Source: Pseudoxanthomonas sp. 3HH-4 | GTDB lineage: Bacteria; Pseudomonadota; Gammaproteobacteria; Xanthomonadales; Xanthomonadaceae | DNA length: 64,000 nucleotides | Direction of reading: 5' to 3' | Assembly (NCBI RefSeq): GCF_006716465.1 | Contig: NZ_VFPB01000001.1 | Coordinates: 592,983 to 656,982 of the forward strand | Shown: in pieces, positions 26,824 to 35,234 of the stretch | Layout: every line of letters begins with the position of its first letter | How positions within the stretch are numbered: the stretch's first letter is position 1 | Translations under genes and position numbers: made by a program | Notes under the pieces: model-generated | What the model saw: the letters and a program-made list of their open reading frames with translations, nothing else | Databases searched by the model: none | What the model was told of the DNA's origin: nothing

Positions 26824-27336
26824 ATGGCAGGGTGGGGTGCGGTGATCCGCGTCGGTCATCTCGTATTCGCGCCATCGGCCGTCGATTTGGGGTACAAGGT
26901 CGCCGTGCACGATACGCCGCCACCGCGCGATCTTCCCGAACCGAGGCCAGCCCGCTTCCGCTGGGCGTGGTGGCTGCTGGCCTACGCCAGTCTGGGCATG
27001 GGCATCCTGGGCGTGTTCGTTCCGGGGCTGCCGACCACGGTCTTCATCCTGATCGCAGCGTACGCAGCGTCGCGCGGTTCGGAGCGCCTGCATCGCTACC
27101 TGGTCACGCATCCGCGCTTCGGCCCGATGATCCACGATTGGCATCTGCATCGTGCCGTCTCCCGGCGCGCCAAGTGGGTCGCCACAGGGACGATGCTGGT
27201 CAGCGCGCTGATCCTGGTGACGCTGATGCTGTGGACCGGATCGCACCTCTGGTGGATGGTTGCCTTGCCGATCGCCTGCATGGCCACGGTCGGCGCGTGG
27301 CTGTGGAGGCGACCGGAGCCGCCGCGCAAAGGCTGA
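26824..27336 (+). CDS. DUF454 (YbaN-like) inner-membrane protein
   Basis: A 170-aa membrane protein. The DUF454 core is unmistakable: LGVFVPGLPTTVFILIAAYA, then SERLHRYLVTHPRFGPMI. About three to four transmembrane helices are visible. Its role is unknown; E. coli ybaN sits near priC. ATG 26824 has GGAGG six bases upstream and was kept, but GTG at 26905 gives a length closer to other family members. Confidence 0.85.
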   Translation: MAGWGAVIRVGHLVFAPSAVDLGYKVAVHDTPPPRDLPEPRPARFRWAWWLLAYASLGMGILGVFVPGLPTTVFILIAAYAASRGSERLHRYLVTHPRFGPMIHDWHLHRAVSRRAKWVATGTMLVSALILVTLMLWTGSHLWWMVALPIACMATVGAWLWRRPEPPRKG

Positions 27337-27376
27337 GCGGCAGCCGCGTTCATCGGGCTGTGGCTATACTCTCGGC

Positions 27377-27586
27377 ATGAACCGGAACGCCCGTCTTTTC
27401 TTCGCTGCCGCCCTGATGGCGGTCTTGTCCGCTTGCGGTGCCAAGGGCCCGCTGTTCATGCCGGAGAAGCCGGTCGAGGAGGCGCCCGTGACGCCCGTCG
27501 ACGCCGCGCCACCCGCAAACGACGACGTGCCCGCCGAACCGCCGATCGATCCCGCCACGGTGCCTGCCACCGACGGGAATGGCTGA
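27377..27586 (+). CDS. lptM: LptM/YifL-type small lipoprotein
   Basis: A 69-aa lipoprotein. The signal ends in LSAC and is followed by GAKGPLF, the LptM signature (C-G-x-K-G-P-L). The rest is a proline/glutamate-rich tail. In E. coli LptM binds and helps mature the LptD-LptE complex for LPS export. It is directly upstream of dapF, as in many Gammaproteobacteria. TATACT at 27365-27370 leaves exactly six bases before the ATG, so the mRNA is probably leaderless. Confidence 0.88.
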   Translation: MNRNARLFFAAALMAVLSACGAKGPLFMPEKPVEEAPVTPVDAAPPANDDVPAEPPIDPATVPATDGNG

Positions 27587-27611
27587 GTCCTCGCACGCGC
27601 GGACCGCGGCG

Positions 27612-28442
27612 ATGCGTTTCACCAAGATGCATGGTGCCGGCAACGATTTCGTCGTGCTGGATCTGCGCGACGGCCGGCTGCCGCCGGATGCCGCCTTGGC
27701 TGCGGCGTTGGCGGATCGGCATCGTGGTGTCGGCTGCGACCAGATCCTGACCATCGAACCCCCCCGAAGCAACGACGCGGTAGCGGCCTACCGCATCTGG
27801 AACTCCGACGGCTCGCCCTCGCAACAATGCGGCAACGGCGCACGTTGCGTGGCGGCCTGGCTGGTGAGGGACGGTGCGGCGACCGGAAACACGTTCGAGG
27901 TCGACAGCCCCTTGGCGACGCATGCCGTCGAGCGTATCGGCGATGACCGCTATTCCATCGCCATGGGCGTGCCGGAGTTCGCGCCGGCACGCATCCCGTT
28001 GCAGGGCTTCGACCGGCCGCGCGCGGAGTACGACGCTGACGTGGACGAGGGCGTGAAGCTGCGGTTCGGCGCGGTGTCGATGGGTAATCCCCACGCCGTC
28101 ATCGAAGTTCCGTCCGTGGATGCGGCCCCGGTGCTGCACTACGGGCCTTTGCTGCAGCGGTCGCGGCATTTTCCGGAGTCGGTCAACGTCGGCTTCGCCG
28201 AAGTCGTCGCGCGCGACCGCGTGCGCCTGCGCGTGTACGAGCGTGGCGTAGGCGAGACGCTGGCCTGCGGCAGCGGCGCCTGCGCGGCGGCGGCCGTGCT
28301 GATACGGCGGGCGCGTGTCGATCGCGACGTGGCCATCGCGCTGCCGGGCGGGGAGCTCCGCATCCGCTGGCCGTCAGACGACGCGCCGGTCATCATGTCC
28401 GGGCCGGCGGCATTCGTATTCGAAGGGGAATGGAAAGCATGA
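27612..28442 (+). CDS. dapF: Diaminopimelate epimerase
   Basis: A 276-aa cytosolic enzyme converting L,L- to meso-diaminopimelate for lysine and peptidoglycan. The start [15 protein letters not shown] and both catalytic cysteines ([10 protein letters not shown] and ACGSGACA) are intact. A few longer N-terminal residues are possible from 27579, but ATG 27612 matches the family N-terminus. Its stop overlaps the DUF484 start in ATGA, so the two are translationally coupled. Confidence 0.95.
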   Translation: MRFTKMHGAGNDFVVLDLRDGRLPPDAALAAALADRHRGVGCDQILTIEPPRSNDAVAAYRIWNSDGSPSQQCGNGARCVAAWLVRDGAATGNTFEVDSPLATHAVERIGDDRYSIAMGVPEFAPARIPLQGFDRPRAEYDADVDEGVKLRFGAVSMGNPHAVIEVPSVDAAPVLHYGPLLQRSRHFPESVNVGFAEVVARDRVRLRVYERGVGETLACGSGACAAAAVLIRRARVDRDVAIALPGGELRIRWPSDDAPVIMSGPAAFVFEGEWKA

Positions 28443-29113
28443 GCGAGACAGCGGAAAAACTGGGTGCACACGACGTCGCGGCGTGGCTGCGTCGCCACCC
28501 GACCTTCCTGAAGCAGTTCCCGGACCTGGCGCTGAGCATGGTGGTGCCGCGTGACGAAGGCCCGACGGCATCCCTGGCCAGCTACCAGTTGGAAGTGCTG
28601 CGCGACAAGAACCGCGAGTTGTCCAAGCGCCTCGGTGACCTGTTCGCCAATGCGCAGGAAAACGAACGCCTGGCCGTGCGCACCCACCAGCTTGCTTTGA
28701 CACTGATGAAGCAGGGCACCGCTGCCGATACCTTGCGTGCGATGGCCGCCTCGCTGGCCGAGGACTTCAATGGCGACCGCGTCAGCATCGTGATGCTGCA
28801 ACCGGTGGCCGGGCTGGAGGAAGGCGACTGGTTGCAGGTGGTGCCCGCGGACAATCCGCACATGGCGCCCTTCCGTGACTGCCTGCGCGACGGTGAGCCG
28901 ATCTGCGGCCGCCTGCAACCGGAGAAGCACGTGCTGCTGTATGGTGCGCGCGCGGAGGAAGTCGCTTCCTCGGCCTTGCTGCCGCTGCCCGGCATCGGCC
29001 TGGTGGCCGTGGGCAGTCGTGACGGCAACCGCTTCTATCCCGGCATGGGCACGCTGTTCCTGCGCATGATGGGCGATACGCTGGTGACGGCGTTGAAGCG
29101 GTTCGATGGTTGA
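28439..29113 (+). CDS. DUF484 family protein
   Basis: A 224-aa protein of the DUF484 family with its characteristic opening ([20 protein letters not shown]) and a GAF-like remainder. Function is unknown, but the gene is regularly found between dapF and xerC, as here. ATG 28439 forms an ATGA overlap with dapF and has AAGGGG at a good distance; ATG 28430 is an alternative. Confidence 0.9.
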   Translation: MSETAEKLGAHDVAAWLRRHPTFLKQFPDLALSMVVPRDEGPTASLASYQLEVLRDKNRELSKRLGDLFANAQENERLAVRTHQLALTLMKQGTAADTLRAMAASLAEDFNGDRVSIVMLQPVAGLEEGDWLQVVPADNPHMAPFRDCLRDGEPICGRLQPEKHVLLYGARAEEVASSALLPLPGIGLVAVGSRDGNRFYPGMGTLFLRMMGDTLVTALKRFDG

Positions 29114-29133
29114 GGCGAGGCGATCGCCTCATG

Positions 29134-29240
29134 CCGTCATTCCGGCGAAAGCCGGAATCCATTCCGTTCCTGCTCTTGCGGCGGGCCGCGTGAGGCAAAC
29201 ACACGGGCAACATGGATTCCGGCTTTCGCCGGAATGACGG
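29134..29240. repeat. Inverted pair of REP-like elements, type A
   Basis: Two 29-base arms at 29134-29162 and 29212-29240 are perfect reverse complements. Each contains its own hairpin TTCCGGC-GAAA-GCCGGAA. The 49 bases between carry no gene. The pair lies between DUF484 and xerC, just before the xerC ribosome-binding site. Confidence 0.8.
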
Positions 29241-29253
29241 GGAGGGAGGGACC

Positions 29254-30129
29254 ATGTCCGTCACCGACTTCCTCGCTTATCTCGAAGTCGAGCGCCGCGT
29301 CTCCGCGCACACGCTGGATGCGTATCGTCGCGATCTCGCAGCGCTGACGGAGTGGATGCAGGCCCAGGACATAGCAGGCCTGGCGGAGGTGCAGGCCGAG
29401 CAGCTGCGCGGCTTTGTCGCCAGCGAGCACCGGCGCGGCCTGTCGCCGAAGAGCCTGCAGCGTCGCCTGTCGGCGTGTCGCAGCTTTTACCGGTGGTTGC
29501 TGAAACATGGTCGCATCGCGGCCAGCCCCGCCGCGGCACTGCGCGCCCCCAAGGCGCCACGCAAGCTGCCACAGGTGCTGGATGCGGATGAAGCCGTCAG
29601 GTTGGTCGAAGTACCGGTCGATGCGCCGCTGGGCAAGCGTGATCGCGCGCTGCTGGAGCTGTTCTATTCCTCCGGCCTGCGGCTGAGCGAACTGTGTGCG
29701 CTGCGCTGGCGCGACCTGGACATGGCGGGCGGCATGGTGACGGTGCTCGGCAAGGGCAACAAGGAGCGCAAGGTGCCGGTGGGCTCGCACGCGCGCAACG
29801 CGCTGGTCGAATGGCGGCAGGAACGGCCATCAGGCAACGAAGGCTTCGTGTTTCCGGGCCGTGGCGACGGTCCTATCTCGCAGCGTGCGGTGCAGATCCG
29901 CATCAAGCAGCTCGCGCAGCGGCAAGGCCTGTTCAAGCACGTGCATCCGCACATGCTGCGGCACAGTTTCGCCAGCCACATCCTGGAATCCTCCGGCGAT
30001 CTGCGCGGCGTGCAGGAACTGCTGGGCCACGCCGACATCGCCACCACCCAGATCTACACGCACCTGGACTTCCAGCATCTGGCCAAGGTGTACGACGCGG
30101 CGCACCCGCGGGCGAAGCGGAAACGCTGA
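29254..30129 (+). CDS. xerC: Tyrosine recombinase XerC
   Basis: A 291-aa recombinase that, with XerD, resolves chromosome dimers at dif. The N-terminal core-binding domain (FLAYLEVERRVSAHTLDAYR) precedes the catalytic domain. Catalytic residues are visible: Arg in SSGLRLSEL, the HMLRHSFA motif, LGHADIATTQ and the nucleophile Tyr in IYTHLDF. ATG 29254 is preceded by GGAGGGAGGG; earlier ATGs fall inside the repeat. The order dapF-DUF484-xerC-hslVU is conserved in relatives. Confidence 0.95.
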   Translation: MSVTDFLAYLEVERRVSAHTLDAYRRDLAALTEWMQAQDIAGLAEVQAEQLRGFVASEHRRGLSPKSLQRRLSACRSFYRWLLKHGRIAASPAAALRAPKAPRKLPQVLDADEAVRLVEVPVDAPLGKRDRALLELFYSSGLRLSELCALRWRDLDMAGGMVTVLGKGNKERKVPVGSHARNALVEWRQERPSGNEGFVFPGRGDGPISQRAVQIRIKQLAQRQGLFKHVHPHMLRHSFASHILESSGDLRGVQELLGHADIATTQIYTHLDFQHLAKVYDAAHPRAKRKR

Positions 30130-30132
30130 GTC

Positions 30133-30258
30133 CCTGTAGGAGCGACGTGAGTCGCGACCGCACGTCCGCACGAGCGGGGCCGCTGCATCAGGCGTGACCT
30201 CGCGGATGGTGCCTGGTGGCTCGGGGATCGCGGTCGCGACTCACGTCGCTCCTACAGG
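30133..30258. repeat. Inverted pair of REP elements, type B
   Basis: Arms at 30133-30161 and 30230-30258 are perfect 29-base reverse complements. Each copy reads CTGTAGGAG-CGAC-GTGA-GTCG-CGACCGC, with a 5-bp stem GCGAC/GTCGC. It occupies most of the xerC-hslV gap. Confidence 0.8.
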
Positions 30259-30335
30259 AGATCAACCAACCCGAAGGTCATGCTTGAACCGGGAGGCGGC
30301 GTCCCCACCTCTGGGGGAACACCCCGGAGGCCTCC

Positions 30336-30887
30336 ATGGACCCCAGCCAGAACCCGAACGTCTTCCACGCCACCACCATCCTTTGCGTACGTCGCAATGG
30401 CCGCGTCGCCGTCGCCGGCGACGGGCAGGTGACGCTGGGCCACACCGTGATGAAAGGCAATGCGCGCAAGGTGCGCCGGCTCGGTCGCGATGGCCAGGTG
30501 CTGGCCGGTTTTGCGGGCGCCGCCGCCGATGCCTTCACGCTGTTCGAGCTGTTCGAGGCCAAGCTGGAAAAGCACGGGCAGCTGACGCGTGCCGCCGTGG
30601 AACTGGCGAAGGACTGGCGCACCGAGCGCCGCCTGGGCAAGCTCGAAGCGTTGCTCGCTGTCGCCGACAAGGAGACGTCGCTGATCATCAGCGGCACCGG
30701 CGACGTGATCGAGCCGGAGGACGGCATCATTGCCATCGGGTCCGGGGGGTCCTACGCCCTGTCCGCGGCGCGCGCGCTGCTCGCACACACCGAACTGGAC
30801 GCGAAGTCCATCGCCGTCGAATCGCTGAACATCGCTGGCGACATCTGCATCTACACCAATCGCAACGTGGTGGTCGAAGAGCTTTGA
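30336..30887 (+). CDS. hslV: ATP-dependent protease subunit HslV
   Basis: A 183-aa proteasome-like peptidase. The catalytic threonine follows in [20 protein letters not shown], after a short N-terminal stretch ([10 protein letters not shown]) slightly longer than in E. coli. If processing exposes a threonine it must remove this stretch. HslV forms a dodecamer fed by HslU. A GGAGG site precedes ATG 30336. Confidence 0.95.
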   Translation: MDPSQNPNVFHATTILCVRRNGRVAVAGDGQVTLGHTVMKGNARKVRRLGRDGQVLAGFAGAAADAFTLFELFEAKLEKHGQLTRAAVELAKDWRTERRLGKLEALLAVADKETSLIISGTGDVIEPEDGIIAIGSGGSYALSAARALLAHTELDAKSIAVESLNIAGDICIYTNRNVVVEEL

Positions 30888-30917
30888 TGCTTCGGCCGTC
30901 CATGTGCCCCGACCCAT

Positions 30918-30945
30918 GCGGTCGGGGCTGAAGCCCCTCCTACAG
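30918..30945 (-). repeat. Single REP element, covariant type C
   Basis: Read on the minus strand it is CTGTAGGAG-GGGC-TTCA-GCCC-CGACCGC. The flanks are identical to type B (30133), while both stem arms changed together. It lies in the hslV-hslU gap, inside the transcribed region. Confidence 0.75.
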
Positions 30946-30955
30946 AACCATCGCC

Positions 30956-32344
30956 ATGACCGAGAACACGTCTTCCACCATGACCCCGCGCGAGATCGTG
31001 CAGGAACTCGACCGCCATATCGTCGGCCAGCAGGCCGCCAAGCGCGCGGTGGCCATCGCGTTGCGCAACCGCTGGCGCCGCATGCAGCTCGACGACGGCC
31101 TGCGCAACGAGGTGATGCCGAAGAACATCCTGCTGATCGGCCCGACCGGCGTCGGCAAGACCGAGATCGCGCGCCGCCTGGCGACGCTGGCCAACGCGCC
31201 GTTCGTGAAGGTCGAGGCCACGCGTTTCACCGAGGTCGGCTACGTGGGCAAGGATGTCGAACAGATCGTCCGCGACCTGGCCGATACCGCCGTCAAGATG
31301 TACCGCGAACAGGCCAAGGCGCGCATGCGTACCCAGGCCGAGGACCGCGCCGAGGACCGCATCCTGGATGCGCTGCTGCCGCGACGCGAGGGCGCAGGCG
31401 GCGGGTTCGGGTTCGGTGCGAACACCACCACCACGGTCGACATCGGCGCAGAGCCATCGTCGAAGGAATCCGAGACCCGGCAGAAGCTGCGCCGCCAGCT
31501 GCGCAGCGGCGATCTGGACGAGCGTGAGATCGAACTGGAGCTGGCCGCCAATGTCGGTGTCGACATCATGACGCCCCCTGGCATGGAGGAGATGGGCCAG
31601 CAGCTCCGGCAGATGTTTTCCAACCTGGGCGGCAACAAGACCCACAAGCGCACGGTGACGATCAAGGCCGCGCGCCCGCAGCTGATCGAAGAAGAGGCCG
31701 CCAAGCTTGTAAACGAGGACGACATCCGCGCCGCCGCCATCGAGGCCTGCGAGCAGCACGGCATCGTCTTCATCGACGAGATCGACAAGGTCGCCAAGCG
31801 CGGCGGCACGATGAGCGGTGGCGACGTCAGCCGCGAGGGCGTCCAGCGCGACCTGCTTCCGCTGGTGGAAGGCAGCAACGTGTCGACCAAGTACGGCACG
31901 GTGAAGACCGACCACATCCTGTTCATCGCCTCGGGCGCGTTCCATCTGGCCAAGCCCAGCGACCTGATCCCGGAACTGCAGGGTCGCTTCCCGATCCGCG
32001 TGGAGCTGTCCGCGCTCAGCAAGGAGGATTTCATCCGCATCCTCACCGAGCCCAAGGCCGCGCTCAGCAAGCAGTATGTCGAGCTGATGAAGACCGAAGG
32101 CGTTGCGTTGCGCTTCAGCGACGATGCCATCGACCGCGTCGCCGAGATCGCTGCGCTGGTCAACGAGCGGCAGGAGAACATCGGCGCGCGCCGTCTGCAT
32201 ACGGTGCTGGAGCGGTTGCTGGACACGCTGAGCTACGAAGCCCCCGATCGCGACGGCCAGAGTGTGGTCATCGACCGCGCCTACGTCGATGCGCACTTGG
32301 GCGAACTGGTGCAGGATCCGGATCTCAGCCGCTACATCCTGTGA
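30956..32344 (+). CDS. hslU: ATP-dependent protease ATPase subunit HslU
   Basis: A 462-aa AAA+ unfoldase. It has the N-terminal [20 protein letters not shown], Walker A GPTGVGKT, the intermediate domain from about 130 to 230, Walker B with [10 protein letters not shown], and the conserved C-terminal DLSRYIL tail that activates HslV. Length is slightly above the E. coli protein. A terminator follows immediately. Confidence 0.96.
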   Translation: MTENTSSTMTPREIVQELDRHIVGQQAAKRAVAIALRNRWRRMQLDDGLRNEVMPKNILLIGPTGVGKTEIARRLATLANAPFVKVEATRFTEVGYVGKDVEQIVRDLADTAVKMYREQAKARMRTQAEDRAEDRILDALLPRREGAGGGFGFGANTTTTVDIGAEPSSKESETRQKLRRQLRSGDLDEREIELELAANVGVDIMTPPGMEEMGQQLRQMFSNLGGNKTHKRTVTIKAARPQLIEEEAAKLVNEDDIRAAAIEACEQHGIVFIDEIDKVAKRGGTMSGGDVSREGVQRDLLPLVEGSNVSTKYGTVKTDHILFIASGAFHLAKPSDLIPELQGRFPIRVELSALSKEDFIRILTEPKAALSKQYVELMKTEGVALRFSDDAIDRVAEIAALVNERQENIGARRLHTVLERLLDTLSYEAPDRDGQSVVIDRAYVDAHLGELVQDPDLSRYIL

Positions 32345-32350
32345 CACCTG

Positions 32351-32372
32351 GAACCCGCCGCAAGGCGGGTTC
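32351..32372 (+). terminator. Terminator after hslU
   Basis: GAACCCGCC-GCAA-GGCGGGTTC, a perfect 9-bp stem with a 4-base loop, followed by TTCGTTT, seven bases after the stop codon. Confidence 0.75.
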
Positions 32373-32439
32373 TTCGTTTCCGGAGCACGTGGGTGCGTCG
32401 GTTACAATCGACGCATCCCCGAACACCATCTCCATTCCC

Positions 32440-32778
32440 ATGAGCACGCTACCTCCCTGTCCGCAATGCGCCTCCGCCTACACGTACGAGGACGGCGCGC
32501 AGCTGGTGTGTCCGGAGTGCGGCCACGAGTGGTCTGCCGATGCCGTCGTCGCTGGCGATGAAGCGCGTGTCATCAAGGACGCCAATGGCAACCTGCTGCA
32601 GGACGGCGACACCGTCACCGTCATCAAGGACCTGAAAGTGAAGGGTTCTTCGCTGGTGGTGAAGGTGGGTACCAAGGTCAAGAACATCCGCCTGGTCGAT
32701 GGCGACCACGACATCGATTGCAAGATCGACGGCATCGGCGCGATGAAGCTGAAGTCGGAGTTCGTCCGCAAGGCCTGA
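32440..32778 (+). CDS. yjdM: YjdM/PhnA-family zinc-ribbon protein
   Basis: A 112-aa protein formerly named PhnA. The N-terminal zinc ribbon uses CPQC and CPEC; the C-terminal domain contains [17 protein letters not shown] and [17 protein letters not shown]. Despite its old name it is not established as a phosphonate hydrolase. TACAAT at 32403-32408 is a likely -10. It is monocistronic between two terminators or gaps. Confidence 0.9.
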   Translation: MSTLPPCPQCASAYTYEDGAQLVCPECGHEWSADAVVAGDEARVIKDANGNLLQDGDTVTVIKDLKVKGSSLVVKVGTKVKNIRLVDGDHDIDCKIDGIGAMKLKSEFVRKA

Positions 32779-32822
32779 TCCGGCGTTTCTCCCACCACGC
32801 TCGACGGACACGGAACGACCGC

Positions 32823-34139
32823 ATGGAAACCCCTGCACAGGCTTCACCGGACGGGCAGAGGTGTAACGTGCTGGTGGTAGGTGGAGGGGGATTCATCGGC
32901 GGCTACCTGGTCGCGGCGCTCCGTCGCCATGGCTGGCGCGTGCTGCTTGCCGTGCGGCCGAAGGGACGTCCGTTGGCGGATGACGAACGCGCCTGCGACC
33001 TGCAGGCGATGCGGCTGCCGGAGGATTGGATGCCGCTGCTGGACAGCGTCGATGTAGTGGTGAATGTTGCGGGCATCCTCCGTGAACAGGCGGGACAGAC
33101 CTTCGAGGTCGTGCATGTGGTCGCACCGCTGGCGCTGGCAGAGGCCTGCGTGGCGAACGGCGTGAGGCGTTTCGTGCAGATCTCCGCGCTCGGCCTCCCC
33201 AAGGACGGGCCCTTCATCGCATCCAAGCATCGCTTCGACGAACAACTCTGCGGTCTCGCGATGTCCTCCGTCGTGCTGCGGCCTTCGGTCGTCTATTCCG
33301 TCAGCGGTTCCTATGGCGGCACCTCGCTGCTGCGGGCGTTGGCGGGTTTCCCCGGCGCGCAATGGCTGCCCGGCGATGGCCGATGGCAGGTGCAGCCCGT
33401 CGCGGCGGAAGATCTCGGCGAACTGGTGGCGCGTGCCGCAGGCAACATCGCGACAGGTATCTACGAGGTCGGTGGCCCAACCCCGATGACGCTGCGCGAC
33501 TACCAGCGCCAATGGCGGCGCTGGCTGCGCGTCCCCGGTGATCACGTGGTGACGGTACCGCCGGCCTTCGTCTCGCTGGCGGTCTCGGTGATGGAAGCGC
33601 TGGGCCGTGGACCCGTGGGGCGAACGATGTGGCGCATGCTGCGACGTGGCAACACGACCGCGCCGGATGCGGCCGATCGCCTGCATGCCGCCTTCGGCGT
33701 GCGGCCGCGCACGCTCGCGGAAGCATTGCAGCAGGCGCCCAGCCAGGTGCAGGACCGTTGGCAGGCGCAGCTCTATTTCCTCGCGCCTGCCTTGCGTTGG
33801 TCCGTGGTGGCGTTGTGGCTACTGTCGGCGCTGGCTGGCTTCCTTACGCCGGCCGACGACATCCTGCGCTTGTCCGCCGGTACGCCGCTGGCAACTTGGG
33901 ATCCGGTCATGCTTGCGCGCGTCGGCGGTGCGGCCGACTTCCTGCTGGGCGCCTGGCTGGCCAGTGGCTGGCGGCCGCGCGCGGCCATCGGCGCAATGCT
34001 GCTCCTGCTGCTCGTGTACACGCTGGTACTCGGCGGCATGGTGCCGGCGCTGTGGTGGGACCCGTTGGGCGGGCTGGCGAAGAATGTGGTGTTGCTGCCA
34101 GCGCTGGCGGTGCTGTGGGTCGTGACGGAGCGACGCTGA
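32823..34139 (+). CDS. SDR oxidoreductase fused to a DoxX-like membrane domain
   Basis: A 438-aa two-part protein. Residues about 15-290 form an atypical short-chain dehydrogenase/NDUFA9-like domain with the nucleotide site VVGGGGFIGGYLV and FVQISALG. From about 315 there are four hydrophobic helices of the DoxX-like type (RWSVVALWLLSALAGFL, then LLLLLLVYTLVLGGM). This fusion is known in bacteria, but substrate and electron partner are unknown. It ends one base before the DUF2269 start, so the two membrane proteins are coupled. Confidence 0.85.
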   Translation: METPAQASPDGQRCNVLVVGGGGFIGGYLVAALRRHGWRVLLAVRPKGRPLADDERACDLQAMRLPEDWMPLLDSVDVVVNVAGILREQAGQTFEVVHVVAPLALAEACVANGVRRFVQISALGLPKDGPFIASKHRFDEQLCGLAMSSVVLRPSVVYSVSGSYGGTSLLRALAGFPGAQWLPGDGRWQVQPVAAEDLGELVARAAGNIATGIYEVGGPTPMTLRDYQRQWRRWLRVPGDHVVTVPPAFVSLAVSVMEALGRGPVGRTMWRMLRRGNTTAPDAADRLHAAFGVRPRTLAEALQQAPSQVQDRWQAQLYFLAPALRWSVVALWLLSALAGFLTPADDILRLSAGTPLATWDPVMLARVGGAADFLLGAWLASGWRPRAAIGAMLLLLLVYTLVLGGMVPALWWDPLGGLAKNVVLLPALAVLWVVTERR

Positions 34140-34140
34140 G

Positions 34141-34605
34141 ATGATCTATCTGTGGGTGAAGTGGATCCACATCCTGGCATCCACGCTGCTCTTCGGCACG
34201 GGACTCGGCATCGCGTTCTTCATGTGGCTGGCGCACCTGCGCGGTGATGCACGCGTGATCGCGTCGACCGCGCGCACCGTGGTCATCGCCGATACCTGCT
34301 TCACGGCGCCCGCCGTTGTCGTGCAACTGGCGACGGGATGGTGGCTGACCCGACTGCTGGGCCTGCCGCTGGATGTCTTCTGGGTGAAGTCGGCGCTGGT
34401 GCTGTTCTTCGTGATCGGCGCGTGCTGGCTGCCGGTGCTGTGGTTGCAGGTCCGTGCGCGCGACCTTGCCGTGCAGGCCGTGGCGGCATCGCAGCCGCTA
34501 CCGCCGGCGTACTACCAGGCCATGCGCTGGTGGTTCTGGCTCGGATGGCCTGCCTTCATCAGCGTGATCGGGATCTTCTGGCTGATGGTAATGAAGCCGG
34601 CCTGA
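34141..34605 (+). CDS. DUF2269 family integral membrane protein
   Basis: A 154-aa four-helix membrane protein of DUF2269. The opening helix has the family's WVKWIHILASTLLFG with a conserved His, followed by TAPAVVVQLATGWWL and a final SVIGIFWLMV helix. Histidines inside helices could bind haem, but this is not shown. It follows the SDR-DoxX gene by one base, so they likely work together. Confidence 0.85.
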   Translation: MIYLWVKWIHILASTLLFGTGLGIAFFMWLAHLRGDARVIASTARTVVIADTCFTAPAVVVQLATGWWLTRLLGLPLDVFWVKSALVLFFVIGACWLPVLWLQVRARDLAVQAVAASQPLPPAYYQAMRWWFWLGWPAFISVIGIFWLMVMKPA

Positions 34606-34620
34606 CGTCGGCGCCGCCCA

Positions 34621-35076
34621 TCAATCCTCGCCGATATCCTCGTTCCACACCTCGGGATTGGCCCGGATGTAGTCGCCGAGCAGGTCGATGCATTCCTGGC
34701 TCTGCAGGTCGATGACGTTGACGCCGGACTCGCGCAGCCAGTCGATGCCGCCCTGGAACGTCACCGATTCGCCCACCACCACCGTGCCGATGTTGAACTG
34801 GCGCACCAGCCCGCTGCAGTACCAGCATGGGGCGAGGGTGGTGACCATGATGGTGTCGCGGTAGCGGCGCTGGCGGCCGGCCTTGCGGAAGGCGTCGGTC
34901 TCGCCGTGCACAGAGGGGTCGCCTTCCTGCACGCGGCGGTTGTGGCCGCAGCCCAGCAGTCGCCCGTCGTTGTGGTACAGCGCGGCCCCGATCGGAATGC
35001 CACCTTCGGCCAGACCCTGGCGCGCTTCGGCGATGGCGGTTTCGAGGAGGGCGTGGTAATCGGGCGTGGGGCTCAT
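34621..35076 (-). CDS. Cytosine deaminase, yeast FCY1-like
   Basis: A 151-aa zinc deaminase of the CDA fold. Zinc ligands and catalytic glutamate are His57 and Glu59 (VHGETDA) and Cys84/Cys87 (PCWYC). The C-terminal WNEDIGED matches the substrate-capping tail of yeast cytosine deaminase FCY1, whose ligands sit at 62/64/91/94. This points to cytosine to uracil conversion rather than guanine or tRNA deamination. E. coli CodA belongs to an unrelated fold. ATG 35076 begins the domain. Confidence 0.82.
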   Translation of the reverse strand: MSPTPDYHALLETAIAEARQGLAEGGIPIGAALYHNDGRLLGCGHNRRVQEGDPSVHGETDAFRKAGRQRRYRDTIMVTTLAPCWYCSGLVRQFNIGTVVVGESVTFQGGIDWLRESGVNVIDLQSQECIDLLGDYIRANPEVWNEDIGED

Positions 35077-35122
35077 GAAGGATTCGTCGTTGGCATGCAG
35101 CGTGACGCTGCTCAAGAATCCA

Positions 35123-35148
35123 GCATCACACATCACCGAGTGTGATGC
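35123..35148. promoter_or_regulatory. 9-bp inverted repeat in a divergent promoter region
   Basis: GCATCACAC and GTGTGATGC are perfect inverted arms separated by 8 bases, midway between the deaminase start (35076, minus) and the first protease start (35235, plus). It may be an operator for either gene or an mRNA hairpin. The half-sites face the opposite way to a CRP/Clp box. Confidence 0.4.
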
Positions 35149-35234
35149 CACTCACGGTGCGTCGCGCGCGCGCGCACTACAACGCCTCTGGCGCGCGTGA
35201 CGCGCATCTGCATCGCGATGGAGCGGGGGTGGAC

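Noticed and set aside
24489-27380. 963-codon plus-strand frame shifted relative to oligopeptidase B
   Set aside because: Arginine/glycine-rich translation without family similarity; the ptrB frame is certain.
32440-32778. Phosphonoacetate hydrolase (PhnA) function for the zinc-ribbon protein
   Set aside because: The old PhnA name is misleading; the YjdM family has no such catalytic motifs.
35140-35148. CRP-like half site in the deaminase/protease gap
   Set aside because: Half-sites point outward instead of inward; kept only as an unnamed inverted repeat.
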